Shown in pieces: positions 56,588 to 64,000 of a stretch of DNA of 64,000 nt. The DNA comes from Candidatus Gastranaerophilales bacterium. Lineage in GTDB: Bacteria; Cyanobacteriota; Vampirovibrionia; Gastranaerophilales; Gastranaerophilaceae. How positions within the stretch are numbered: the stretch's first letter is position 1; each line of letters starts with the position of its first letter. Location: NCBI GenBank assembly GCA_944322545.1, contig CALUPF010000033.1, positions 62,001 through 126,000 of the forward strand. The letters run 5' to 3'. The position numbers were made by a program, and so were the translations under genes. The notes under the pieces were generated by a model. That model had not been told where the DNA came from, ran no database searches, and saw only the letters and a list, made by a program, of their open reading frames with translations.

Positions 56588-57226
56588 CTATCTTTTTCTG
56601 AAGATTTGTGGTGCTTGTTTTTCAGTTACTTCTTTTCCACTGATAAAAAGTCTGTCATTTGGCGAAATTGAAATTTCTTCAAAAAAGTCCAACAACTTTT
56701 TTAAAGAGTTAACAACATCGGGCTTTTCTTGATTTGAACGCCACTCTAGCAACCTTAAAGTCCAAGTGTCATCAGCTTTTGAATATTTAAAATCAACTTC
56801 TCCGCCTTGCTTTGTAATCGTTTGAAACCAAGATAAATTTGAACACTTTTTTTGCAACATTTTTTTCATACATAAAAAGTTTTTAACTGATTTTTTTGCA
56901 AATTCTGTTTTTTTAGATCCAACTATCAAAGCGCTGTCAACTTGGGGAAATGAATCCTTTATAAAATCCACATACTTTTTAAACAAACTCGATTCTTCAC
57001 AATCCCAAAGATGAAAGCCCAAAGCAGTTAACTCATTTTTTGAGCTCAAGCCCCCACCAGTACAAGTTCTTACGTTAACAGTACTAAAAGTATCAGATTT
57101 TAAAATATTAGCATTTGATGCATCAGAAAAATAATGAATATACTTACCTTTTGGAATTTTATCAAAGGCTTTCATTCCTACAATATTTATTCTTGACTTA
57201 AAAGAAACATTAGAAAAATCTTGCAT
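56588..57226 (-). CDS. Protein with CheD-type Thr-Cys-His catalytic spacing
   Basis: 212 residues from ATG 57226 (an ATG at 57247 is also possible). Polar start VSFKSRINIVG. A core phrase TVNVRTCTGGG...LGFHLWD has Thr at -6 and His at +17 from Cys55 (Thr49, Cys55, His72), the same spacing as the catalytic triad of CheD glutamine deamidases. The following SFPQVDSALIVGSK and a later KYSKADDTWTLRLLEW fit an alpha/beta fold. Overall similarity to CheD is low; function is inferred, possibly an unusual deamidase or thiol hydrolase. Nothing for chemotaxis is nearby. Confidence 0.6.
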   Translation of the reverse strand: MQDFSNVSFKSRINIVGMKAFDKIPKGKYIHYFSDASNANILKSDTFSTVNVRTCTGGGLSSKNELTALGFHLWDCEESSLFKKYVDFIKDSFPQVDSALIVGSKKTEFAKKSVKNFLCMKKMLQKKCSNLSWFQTITKQGGEVDFKYSKADDTWTLRLLEWRSNQEKPDVVNSLKKLLDFFEEISISPNDRLFISGKEVTEKQAPQIFRKR

Positions 57227-57368
57227 AACAAGATAAAATATGAACATAAAAATTTTTGCTTACATTTTGAATCTTTATAAAATATTAATCTCAAACTACT
57301 TCCCAAAAACAGTTTTTTGAAATAGAATCTTATAATAATTTAATTAGACAATTCGAGGATTAGATAAT

Positions 57369-59216
57369 ATGTGTGGAATAGTAGGATATGTTGGTTCAAA
57401 ATCTGTTGTTGATATTTTGCTAAATGGATTAAGCAAACTAGAATACAGAGGCTACGATTCAGCAGGTGTTGCAATAAATTCTGAAGGAAAAATTAAGGTA
57501 TATAAAGCAGAAGGCAAACTCCAAAACCTTAAAGAACTTCTTGAAAAACACAATTCTGAAATAATTGAAACAACAGCAGGAATTGGACATATCCGTTGGG
57601 CAACACACGGTCTTCCTAACACTATTAATGCTCATCCACACACTTGTAACTGTGGAAAATTAGCAATCGTCCATAACGGAATCGTTGAAAACTACAAAGA
57701 ATTAAAAGCTGAATTAGTTAATGAAGGTTGTATTTTTAAATCAGAAACAGATACAGAAGTAGTCGCTCATTTAATTGCTCATGAATACGGAAAATTAAAT
57801 GACCTACCTAAAGCAGTAAGAGCTGCAGCAAAAAGACTCAAAGGGGCATATGCTTTATGTGTTATGCACCAAGACGAACCAAATATCTTAGTTGGAACAA
57901 GAAAAAACGCCCCACTAATTGTTGCATTAGGTCAAGGTGAAAACTACCTAGCGAGTGACTCACCAGCCATTATCCAATATACTAAAAGAGTTATTTACCT
58001 AGACGACGACCAAGTTGCTGTTTTAACACCATCTAGTGTCTTAATTACGGATATAGATGGAAAGCAAATTGATAAAAAAGAAGAAATTCTTCCTTGGGAA
58101 CCAATTGCTATGAGCAAAATGGGATATAAACACTTCATGCTTAAAGAAATCCATGAGCAACCTGATGTAATCAGAAACGTTTTATCAGGAAAACTTCCAG
58201 ATATTAACAAACCAATTGTTCTTGATGAAGTAAAACTTACAAAAGACGAAATTAAAAACCTAAAAAGAATTGAGATTATTGCCTGTGGAACCTCATTGCA
58301 TGCAGCAATGGTCGCAAAATATATCTTAGAAGCATTCACAAACATTCCTGTTGATGTTGAAGCTTCTAGTGAATACATCTACAGAAAAACTGTTACTGAC
58401 GCTAACACATTGGTAATAGGTATCTCACAATCAGGTGAAACTTCTGATACAATAACTGCTATAAGACAAGCAAAATCAGTCGGCTCACATGTTTTGATTA
58501 TCACAAACAGACCAGACTCTATTATGGCAAGAGAAGCTCACAGCTTAATTCCTGTAAACGCAGGCATAGAAGTTAGTGTTGCAGCTACAAAATCTTTCAA
58601 TGCTCAATTAATAGCACTTTATCTTTTCGCAATGTATATTGCAGAAATCAAAGGAACTTTTGATTTAGATAAAATCAAATCATTGAAACATGAAATGTTA
58701 TTGCTTCCACAAAAAATTGAAACAGTTCTTTCACACAAAGATGATGTTATTAAATGTGCAAGAGCATTTGCTTCATACAAAAACTTTATTTATATAGCTA
58801 GAGGAATCAACTTCCCAACAGCATTAGAAGGAGCTTTGAAATTAAAAGAAATCAGCTATATTAACGCAACAGGATATCCAGCTGGAGAACTCAAACATGG
58901 CCCTATCGCAATGCTTGATGAAACAATGCCTGTATTAGCAATTCTTATGCCAGGTAGCATAGTTTATGAAAAAGTTCTTTCAAATGCAGAAGAAGCAAAA
59001 GCAAGAAACGCAAGAATGATAGCGCTTACATCAGCAGAAGATAAACACTTAGAAGATGTATTTGAATACATTCTAAAAGTACCTGCTGTTGATGAATACT
59101 TATCACCAGTTATTGCATCAGTTCCATTGCAACTACTTGCGTACTATATTGCAGAATTTCTAGGTAAAGATGTAGATCAACCAAGAAACCTTGCTAAATC
59201 TGTTACGGTAGAATAA
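57369..59216 (+). CDS. glmS: Glutamine-fructose-6-phosphate aminotransferase
   Basis: Makes glucosamine-6-phosphate for peptidoglycan and lipopolysaccharide. 615 residues: catalytic Cys2 (MCGIVGYVG), HIRWATHGLP, HNGIVENY, then two SIS domains (ACGTSLHAAMV, GISQSGETSDT) and the C-terminal DQPRNLAKSVTVE. No glmS ribozyme core is apparent in the 120 bases upstream. Followed by a coupled small ORF. Confidence 0.98.
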   Translation: MCGIVGYVGSKSVVDILLNGLSKLEYRGYDSAGVAINSEGKIKVYKAEGKLQNLKELLEKHNSEIIETTAGIGHIRWATHGLPNTINAHPHTCNCGKLAIVHNGIVENYKELKAELVNEGCIFKSETDTEVVAHLIAHEYGKLNDLPKAVRAAAKRLKGAYALCVMHQDEPNILVGTRKNAPLIVALGQGENYLASDSPAIIQYTKRVIYLDDDQVAVLTPSSVLITDIDGKQIDKKEEILPWEPIAMSKMGYKHFMLKEIHEQPDVIRNVLSGKLPDINKPIVLDEVKLTKDEIKNLKRIEIIACGTSLHAAMVAKYILEAFTNIPVDVEASSEYIYRKTVTDANTLVIGISQSGETSDTITAIRQAKSVGSHVLIITNRPDSIMAREAHSLIPVNAGIEVSVAATKSFNAQLIALYLFAMYIAEIKGTFDLDKIKSLKHEMLLLPQKIETVLSHKDDVIKCARAFASYKNFIYIARGINFPTALEGALKLKEISYINATGYPAGELKHGPIAMLDETMPVLAILMPGSIVYEKVLSNAEEAKARNARMIALTSAEDKHLEDVFEYILKVPAVDEYLSPVIASVPLQLLAYYIAEFLGKDVDQPRNLAKSVTVE

Positions 59217-59377
59217 TGATTCTCACAGAAAATTTTAAAATAGAGAAATGTGACAATATAACAAGCCAATACATAGAATCAAAACTCAAAAATATTGGTA
59301 TTGTTCCTTTGAGATGGGCTATTGTTGATGAAGAAAAAGACTTTTGGGTAATTTCTGTGTCATACGAAAAAGTATAA
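59216..59377 (+). CDS. 53-residue ORF coupled to glmS
   Basis: TAATG overlap: the ATG at 59216 uses the last base of the glmS stop. The peptide (MILTENFKIEKCDNI to SVSYEKV) has a helix-then-strands look (IVPLRWAIVDEEKDFWVISVSYEK) and balanced composition, unlike random AT-rich frames. Not recognised. Confidence 0.6.
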   Translation: MILTENFKIEKCDNITSQYIESKLKNIGIVPLRWAIVDEEKDFWVISVSYEKV

Positions 59378-59468
59378 TTGTGACATTCTTTTAACAATTC
59401 TAAAAGAGATAGCAAAAATTTTTTTTCACGAGCTTTTTATCTCATACAAGTTTTGAAAGGAAATAAAA

Positions 59469-59789
59469 ATGGCACCAAAAATTCAGCCCAAAGTTATTAT
59501 TGAAAGAACATTTAACAAAGACGGAAGCATTCTTAGAAAATATGCTCACACAACTGGAGATGTAACATACACTCTTAGCAACAAGATTCCCGGAGTAGGA
59601 TATTTTGGAAGAGCTCTAAGATGCGACAAGTTTGAAACACCTATAAAAGCTATTATAAGTGAACCTAATAAGCCAGTTGAATCATACATGAAAGCTCCAG
59701 ATGGAAGCACAATCAAAAAAGTTGGTGACAAAATGATTCAACTTAAAAATGTTGTTTTTTACAACTTCTGTGAAAAATTTTTAAAATAA
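59469..59789 (+). CDS. Unknown 106-residue basic protein
   Basis: Predicted beta-rich, Lys-rich (pI high), no signal or membrane segment. Start has GAAAGG about 11 bases upstream. The phrase VTYTLSNKIPGVGYFGRALR is distinctive but unassigned. A weak GCCTT/AAGGC stem follows the stop. Confidence 0.55.
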   Translation: MAPKIQPKVIIERTFNKDGSILRKYAHTTGDVTYTLSNKIPGVGYFGRALRCDKFETPIKAIISEPNKPVESYMKAPDGSTIKKVGDKMIQLKNVVFYNFCEKFLK

Positions 59790-59859
59790 AAAGCCTTCGT
59801 CAGTCCAACAAAGGCATTAATAAATTAGGATATTTTTATAACAACTGGTAGGCTCTTAA

Positions 59860-60696
59860 TTATGAGCTTATCAGTTGTAGTACTTCTTGTAAAAGCTGTT
59901 TGTTTGTTTGAATCAGTTTGTTTGATACATCAAGCTGCATTTTTGCTTGTTGATAATAAGAAATATTCGCTTTAAAGTCACAGTTTGACATTTCTAACAA
60001 ACCGCCTCTAACTTCACCACGGCCAATTACCGGACGTCCTGATTCTTCAGTTTCAATAAATTCGCCTTGTTTAGTTTCATAAAGGCCTTCAGGGTTATGG
60101 AAATTCATAATAGCTAATTTGTATAATGGCACTACATTTTTTCCGCCATCTGATTTACCATATAAAATTCCATCGCCTTTGAATTCAAATTCATCATATT
60201 TTCCAAGATATTTACCATTATTAGGGTCAATCCATAGCTTGATATTTGTAGTTGGGATATTCACAGCACCACCTTTGATACCGGTTTCAGCATAAATATC
60301 AGCATCAATAGGCTTAGTACCTTGCATAATTTCACCCTTATCGTTCAAAATATAACCTTGAACAGTATATCCGCTTGGGTTTTTATATACACCTTCTTTA
60401 TCAAAAGTAAATTCACCTAACCTTGAATAGACAATTTGCCCATCTGAACGACGCAAAGTAAAATATCCTTCACCTTCTAAAAAGACGTTTTCATTAGATG
60501 TACCAGGAGTAGATTTACCCTGTCCAACATTCTTGTTAAATCCATCAATTATCGCTGTGTTTAAAAAAGTTTTAAAACTTGCTTGAGTTTCTCTATACCC
60601 AGGAGTATAGATGTTTGTAAGGTTTTCTGAAATTGCATCCATCCAATCGGATGTAGCTTTTTGTGTATTTAGAGCGTTTACAAATGAATCATTCAT
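59860..60696 (-). CDS. Flagellar hook/rod protein of FlgE-FlgF-FlgG family
   Basis: 278 residues. The N-terminal rod motif is NALNTQKATSDWMDAISENLTNIYTPGYRET. The beta-rich middle has FLEGEGYFTLRRSDGQIVYSRLGEFTFDKEGVYKNPSGYTVQGYI. The C-terminal helical motif is MSNCDFKANISYYQQAKMQLDVSNKLIQTNKQL. Length favours a distal rod (FlgF/FlgG) or short hook protein; the exact role is not fixed. Three bases after the fliK-like gene. Confidence 0.88.
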   Translation of the reverse strand: MNDSFVNALNTQKATSDWMDAISENLTNIYTPGYRETQASFKTFLNTAIIDGFNKNVGQGKSTPGTSNENVFLEGEGYFTLRRSDGQIVYSRLGEFTFDKEGVYKNPSGYTVQGYILNDKGEIMQGTKPIDADIYAETGIKGGAVNIPTTNIKLWIDPNNGKYLGKYDEFEFKGDGILYGKSDGGKNVVPLYKLAIMNFHNPEGLYETKQGEFIETEESGRPVIGRGEVRGGLLEMSNCDFKANISYYQQAKMQLDVSNKLIQTNKQLLQEVLQLISS

Positions 60697-60698
60697 TT

Positions 60699-61457
60699 TT
60701 ACTCTCCTTTATCTTTTCTTTGTTGTTGTCTTTCACGATTTTGATTGTTTTGATTTGATTGCCTGTAAAACAAGTCATTGTATGGCAAATTTTGATCATC
60801 AAATCTTTGTTTAAGATATCCTATATTGTTTCTTAAATAAGCTTCTACTGCCTTATCTCCAGGAATAAACTCAGCAGAAACCTTACCTTTTGTATCTACT
60901 TTCAGAATAACTGAGACATTATTATCGAAGTCTATTCTTACCGGCTTTTGATCAGTATAAGCTTTGTTGATAAGATCTGTGAGAACCTTGGATGTTTGCT
61001 GAGCTTTGTATGTTGGCCCAACTTCATCAGCAAATTTGATCAAGTTTGTTTTGTCGCCGTTTTGTTGAACTGCAAACTGTTTATTTTCAACAAGATCAGC
61101 AAAAAACTTTGCATCTTCTTTTGAAATTTTTAAAGAATCATAATTGTACATTGATTTCAAATTTTTGAGACTAGAAACTGTATCAAAACCGAATTTATTT
61201 ATATAGTCCTCATTCAGCATGTTCATATTTTGTTGATTTTGAACAGGCTGTTCGATGCTGACTTTATCAGTACTTTTAGGTTCTTCTAACAATTTTTGGA
61301 ATTCTCCTTTGTTTTCACCTTCATTTGTATCTTTTTTTTCTTCTGTTTTAGATGAAGATGAAACTTTTTCAGAATTTTTTATATTATTTTTTTCACTAAC
61401 TTGCGTTGTTTGTTGTGTTTCTGTTGCTGTTGGAGTCTGGGTAGTTGAAATATTCAT
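60699..61457 (-). CDS. FliK-like hook-length control protein
   Basis: 252 residues. Ser/Thr/Gln/Lys-rich disordered N-terminus of about 75 residues. A C-terminal domain (about 170-240) has KPVRIDFDNNVSVILKVDTKGKVSAEF then AVEAYLRNNIGYLKQRFDDQNL, matching the Flg_hook core (valine-rich strands, then LRxNLxxLKxxLxxxGL). Shorter than typical FliK (about 350-450). The start overlaps fliJ by 62 bases. Placement between fliJ and a hook-family gene supports the call. Confidence 0.75.
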   Translation of the reverse strand: MNISTTQTPTATETQQTTQVSEKNNIKNSEKVSSSSKTEEKKDTNEGENKGEFQKLLEEPKSTDKVSIEQPVQNQQNMNMLNEDYINKFGFDTVSSLKNLKSMYNYDSLKISKEDAKFFADLVENKQFAVQQNGDKTNLIKFADEVGPTYKAQQTSKVLTDLINKAYTDQKPVRIDFDNNVSVILKVDTKGKVSAEFIPGDKAVEAYLRNNIGYLKQRFDDQNLPYNDLFYRQSNQNNQNRERQQQRKDKGE

Positions 61458-61950
61458 TTATATCAGTTCCTTCACTGTACTGGGAATTTTTTAATTGTTC
61501 AGCGAGTTCTTCTTCTTGCTGTGCTTTTGTTTTTGCAAAATATTTTTGAATAGCAACTTCAGAAAGTCTTTTTAGTTCTAATTGTTTTTCTTCTTCTAAA
61601 TATGCTTCACGACTTCTTTCTTTATGCTTTTCTAGAACTTTAACGGCTTTTTCTAATTCACGAAGTTTGTCTTTTTCTATTTCTAATGCTTTTAAAGCTT
61701 CTTGCTTATCCGCTTCTAGTTGTTCTCCTTTAACATACAAATGTTTTAGAAAATTGTCATAAGCCTCATACATCGTAAAATCTGCCTGTCGCATATTTAT
61801 TCTTGTTGTTGCAATTTCTTTGTTATTTCGGTCAATTAATCCTTCTATTTTCAACACCAAAGCCTGTGCATTACGTACATTTTGAAGTTGTTCTTCTTTT
61901 TTTCTGATTCTGAAATCCAGAATTTTTTGTAATCTATAACGAAAAGGCAT
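61396..61950 (-). CDS. fliJ: Flagellar export chaperone FliJ
   Basis: 184 residues, nearly all coiled coil. MPFRYRLQKILDFRIRKKEEQLQNV is the FliJ N-terminus; a C-terminal polar tail follows. FliJ sits in the export ATPase ring and carries chaperones. The 3' end lies inside the fliK-like gene in another frame. Confidence 0.85.
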   Translation of the reverse strand: MPFRYRLQKILDFRIRKKEEQLQNVRNAQALVLKIEGLIDRNNKEIATTRINMRQADFTMYEAYDNFLKHLYVKGEQLEADKQEALKALEIEKDKLRELEKAVKVLEKHKERSREAYLEEEKQLELKRLSEVAIQKYFAKTKAQQEEELAEQLKNSQYSEGTDINEYFNYPDSNSNRNTTNNAS

Positions 61951-62239
61951 GGGGCTTGCTAATTATAACTACACTAACTAATTATTGAAGATTACCCTTC
62001 TGTTTACTACATCTGTTTGTATGATTATGTTTTAATAATTTATGTTAAAAAGTCAATTGATTTATTAACAAATAACAGCATTCAAATTATTACAAATTGT
62101 AAAAAAGAATTTTATATTCAAAATCCTGTGGTAGACTAGTTTTAGGATATCTATTCAAAAATTTGTGTGTTTTCAATAGCAAAAATTTTTTTGAGGAACC
62201 TTTAAATAGTAGGACTATACATGCGATTCAAGGGGAACT

Positions 62240-63367
62240 ATGGTTACTGTGTCAAAAAATCTAGTGAATTACGTAAATAATCCTGCCGCAATCGGCTCAT
62301 TTTCTGCATCTTCAACTAGCACAAAATCTTATATAGACAAAAATTTAAAAGAAAAAGAAGCTAAAAAAGAGAATAATCATATCTATAAAAAAGATACTCT
62401 TTTAGATGACACTATCTCTGAAAAAATGAGAGTAAATTGGGAAAAAACTAAAGACATTCCCCTCAAACATTTCCCAAGAGGATTAGGCGGAGCGCAAGAT
62501 TATACATTTTTTGAATTTTTACAAACAGCTAAATTCCCTTATTACGTTGGTGGTCCTATTCTTGCAGCCTTATTTTATGCTGGTGTAAATAAAAACAATT
62601 TCCAAGCAGCTAAAGCTGCAAAAACAGTTGCTAAACATATGGCTTTAGGAGTTGCTTTGTATTATGTTGGAGCAGCAATTGCAAAAGGAATAGTAAACAA
62701 AACCGTAAAATGGACAAGAGGTATCGATTTAAATCAACCTTATGCTCGAGCTATACCTACTTCAACAAACCAAACAGGTGTATTTAGAAAAGATACGGAA
62801 TATCATAAAGTTTTCGAAAGTGCTGATTTCACTAGATGGGATTTACTATACAACCACGATGGTAAAACTCCTGCTGAAATCAATGAAAGATACAGCAAAA
62901 TTGCAAAAAGATATGGCATAAAAGAAGATGCAAGTGATGTTGATTCAACAGTAAAACCACTAATCAAAAAAACTATAATAATGGCAAGAGCATGGCAATA
63001 TGCACTAACAGCATGTTATGTTGCTTTAGGAATTGGTCTTGCAAATCAAAATCCTTGGAACAAAGAATCACTCGCAGGATTTAAACGTACTGTGAAAGAT
63101 GGTATTTTCGGCAAAGGATATAATATAAAAGATCGTTTACACAATGCAAAAATTGCAGTTTATGACTATGCACTAAAACCACTAGGCAGAAGTTTTGAAA
63201 GCTTCTGGAAGGGTCATAACAAAGCTTCATCAATAGCAGGCAAAACTGTTATTGGTTTAACAGGATTGGCTACTTTAACTGCAATATCTCTTCTTATCGG
63301 AAAAACATCTGGAAGAGGACACAAAATTGTAAACAAAGATGGACAGAATAATGAGGTGCAAAAATAG
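62240..63367 (+). CDS. Unknown membrane protein, first of a paralogous pair
   Basis: 375 residues. Polar Ser/Thr/Asn-rich N-terminus to about 70, helices near 102-118, 132-150, 250-268 and 332-352. The phrase TVKWTRGIDLNQPYAR recurs in the next gene. GGGGAA ribosome site. Not recognised; unlikely to be flagellar since it is divergent from that cluster. Confidence 0.6.
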   Translation: MVTVSKNLVNYVNNPAAIGSFSASSTSTKSYIDKNLKEKEAKKENNHIYKKDTLLDDTISEKMRVNWEKTKDIPLKHFPRGLGGAQDYTFFEFLQTAKFPYYVGGPILAALFYAGVNKNNFQAAKAAKTVAKHMALGVALYYVGAAIAKGIVNKTVKWTRGIDLNQPYARAIPTSTNQTGVFRKDTEYHKVFESADFTRWDLLYNHDGKTPAEINERYSKIAKRYGIKEDASDVDSTVKPLIKKTIIMARAWQYALTACYVALGIGLANQNPWNKESLAGFKRTVKDGIFGKGYNIKDRLHNAKIAVYDYALKPLGRSFESFWKGHNKASSIAGKTVIGLTGLATLTAISLLIGKTSGRGHKIVNKDGQNNEVQK

Positions 63368-64000
63368 ATGGGCAATTTAATTAATACTATTCCTGTTTAC
63401 AAACCTCAAACTACACAAACAACAGCAACAAATAGTGTTTCTGTAAAAGCGCCTGCTCATGCAATTGAAACACAATTCCCCCAATATCAAAATTTTTCAT
63501 ACTTACCAGCCGAACCATTAAGCCCAGCAAGAACTACTCCTAAAGGAATGAAACCACACAGCCCTAATGGTTATCTTGTAAAAGAAAATATTTTCCAATC
63601 AGCTGCCAGCACTGTTAAATCATATGCTGATTACGTTAAATATTTCTACAATGCAGCCTTCAAAGGAGAAGGTACAGACTATTCAGTAGGTAAAATCAAT
63701 GACCTTGCTATTAGAACTGGATCTTTAGGAATTGCTGCTGTTTTGGCAACATCTAAACTTTTCCCATTTGCTAAAGGAATGGAATTCGTAGGTCTTGCAA
63801 CTTGGTTCGCTTCTATGGCAGTTTGGCCTAGAGTAATTGGCACACCAATAAAAATGGCAACTGGTGTTGATATAAACCAAAAATATGTAGATTCATATGG
63901 TAGAAGAAAGAATTTCTTTGAAGATCCACAATACTTAGCTTGGGATTTATACAGACACATAGATAAAAATGGAAACTTCAACAAACAAGCTCCTGATTAC
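63368..64000 (+). CDS. Unknown membrane protein, second of the pair (cut by window end)
   Basis: 211 residues visible, no stop. Polar Pro/Thr-rich N-terminus to about 65, helices near 116-132 and 138-152, then PIKMATGVDINQKYVDSYGRR and DPQYLAWDLYRH. These align with KWTRGIDLNQPYAR and DFTRWDLLYNH in the preceding gene. ATG immediately follows the previous stop TAG, with GAGGTG as ribosome site. Confidence 0.65.
   Translation, partial: MGNLINTIPVYKPQTTQTTATNSVSVKAPAHAIETQFPQYQNFSYLPAEPLSPARTTPKGMKPHSPNGYLVKENIFQSAASTVKSYADYVKYFYNAAFKGEGTDYSVGKINDLAIRTGSLGIAAVLATSKLFPFAKGMEFVGLATWFASMAVWPRVIGTPIKMATGVDINQKYVDSYGRRKNFFEDPQYLAWDLYRHIDKNGNFNKQAPDY

Noticed and set aside
57248-57368. glmS ribozyme upstream of glmS
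   Set aside because: The region is too short and AT-rich; none of the conserved ribozyme core is visible.
1-64000. CRISPR array, prophage, transposon or toxin-antitoxin locus
   Set aside because: No regular direct repeats, integrase, transposase, phage structural gene or toxin pair was found; the lone XRE protein at 49856 has no toxin partner.

Overview
The window reads as chromosome from a low-GC, Gram-negative-type, flagellated, non-photosynthetic relative of Cyanobacteria, most likely the gut/groundwater Melainabacteria (Vampirovibrionia, Gastranaerophilales). This placement is inferred from gene content, not from a marker tree. Supporting features are: a cyanobacterial-type DivIVA-like coiled coil next to coaD; a Vipp1-length PspA; a DUF151 bifunctional nuclease; a GHL10-type secreted glycosidase; DnaJ with a reduced zinc finger; kdsB and mannose-nucleotide genes (outer membrane glycans); flagellar genes broken into small clusters; and many secreted or membrane proteins of no recognised family. 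No photosynthesis gene, prophage, insertion sequence, CRISPR array or tRNA was seen. The standard code is used, with frequent TTG/GTG starts and one probable ATT start.

Layout. 1-6.5 kb: truncated glycosyltransferase, coaD, DivIVA-like, DnaJ, secreted glycosidase, kdsB. 6.5-14.8 kb: ruvB; a histidine kinase/receiver pair; a Gfo/Idh/MocA-like protein; a CHASE2-GGDEF cyclase preceded by a 40-codon ORF; a BlaI-type repressor operon and a lipoprotein. 14.9-18.6 kb: ade, uvrC. 18.6-23.7 kb (minus strand): a tight seven-gene envelope-stress-like operon of J-domain protein, PspA/Vipp1, DUF4178, double DUF350, two small membrane proteins and a membrane-anchored spermidine-synthase-like enzyme. 23.9-27.9 kb: an RNA-turnover run rny-ymdB-PHP followed by a pseudopilin. 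27.9-37.9 kb: bifunctional nuclease, aroQ, an orphan solute-binding protein, rlmH-manC-dedA (minus), tpiA, and several lineage-type unknowns including a canonical EF-hand protein. 38-44.9 kb: solitary tuf with a two-hairpin leader, rpmE, proS, a putative zincin, DUF47-pit, and rnpB. 45-49.4 kb: response regulator, kinase, flgB, flgC, fliE, then infC with an ATT start. 49.4-59.8 kb: HAD, small HTH, PHP, membrane proteins, GT32, cdd, murA plus an overlapping WYDxDPV-repeat gene, a protein with CheD-type catalytic spacing, and glmS with a coupled 53-codon ORF. 59.8-62 kb: hook/rod gene, fliK-like and fliJ (minus). 62.2-64 kb: two paralogous unknown membrane proteins, the second cut by the window end.

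Working together: coaD, murA, glmS, kdsB and manC serve cofactor and envelope synthesis. The PspA operon probably guards the inner membrane. The two-component and GGDEF genes suggest regulated motility and surface behaviour. The most unusual items are the PspA operon whose first protein looks like a J-domain fused to a Vipp1-type membrane helix, the CheD-spacing protein at 56.6 kb, and a set of proteins sharing a polar, low-complexity N-terminus. No gene-free stretch exceeds about 300 bases; the longest (39.64-39.94, 61.95-62.24 and 44.86-45.14 kb) show only promoter-like AT-rich sequence and, in the last, an inverted repeat.
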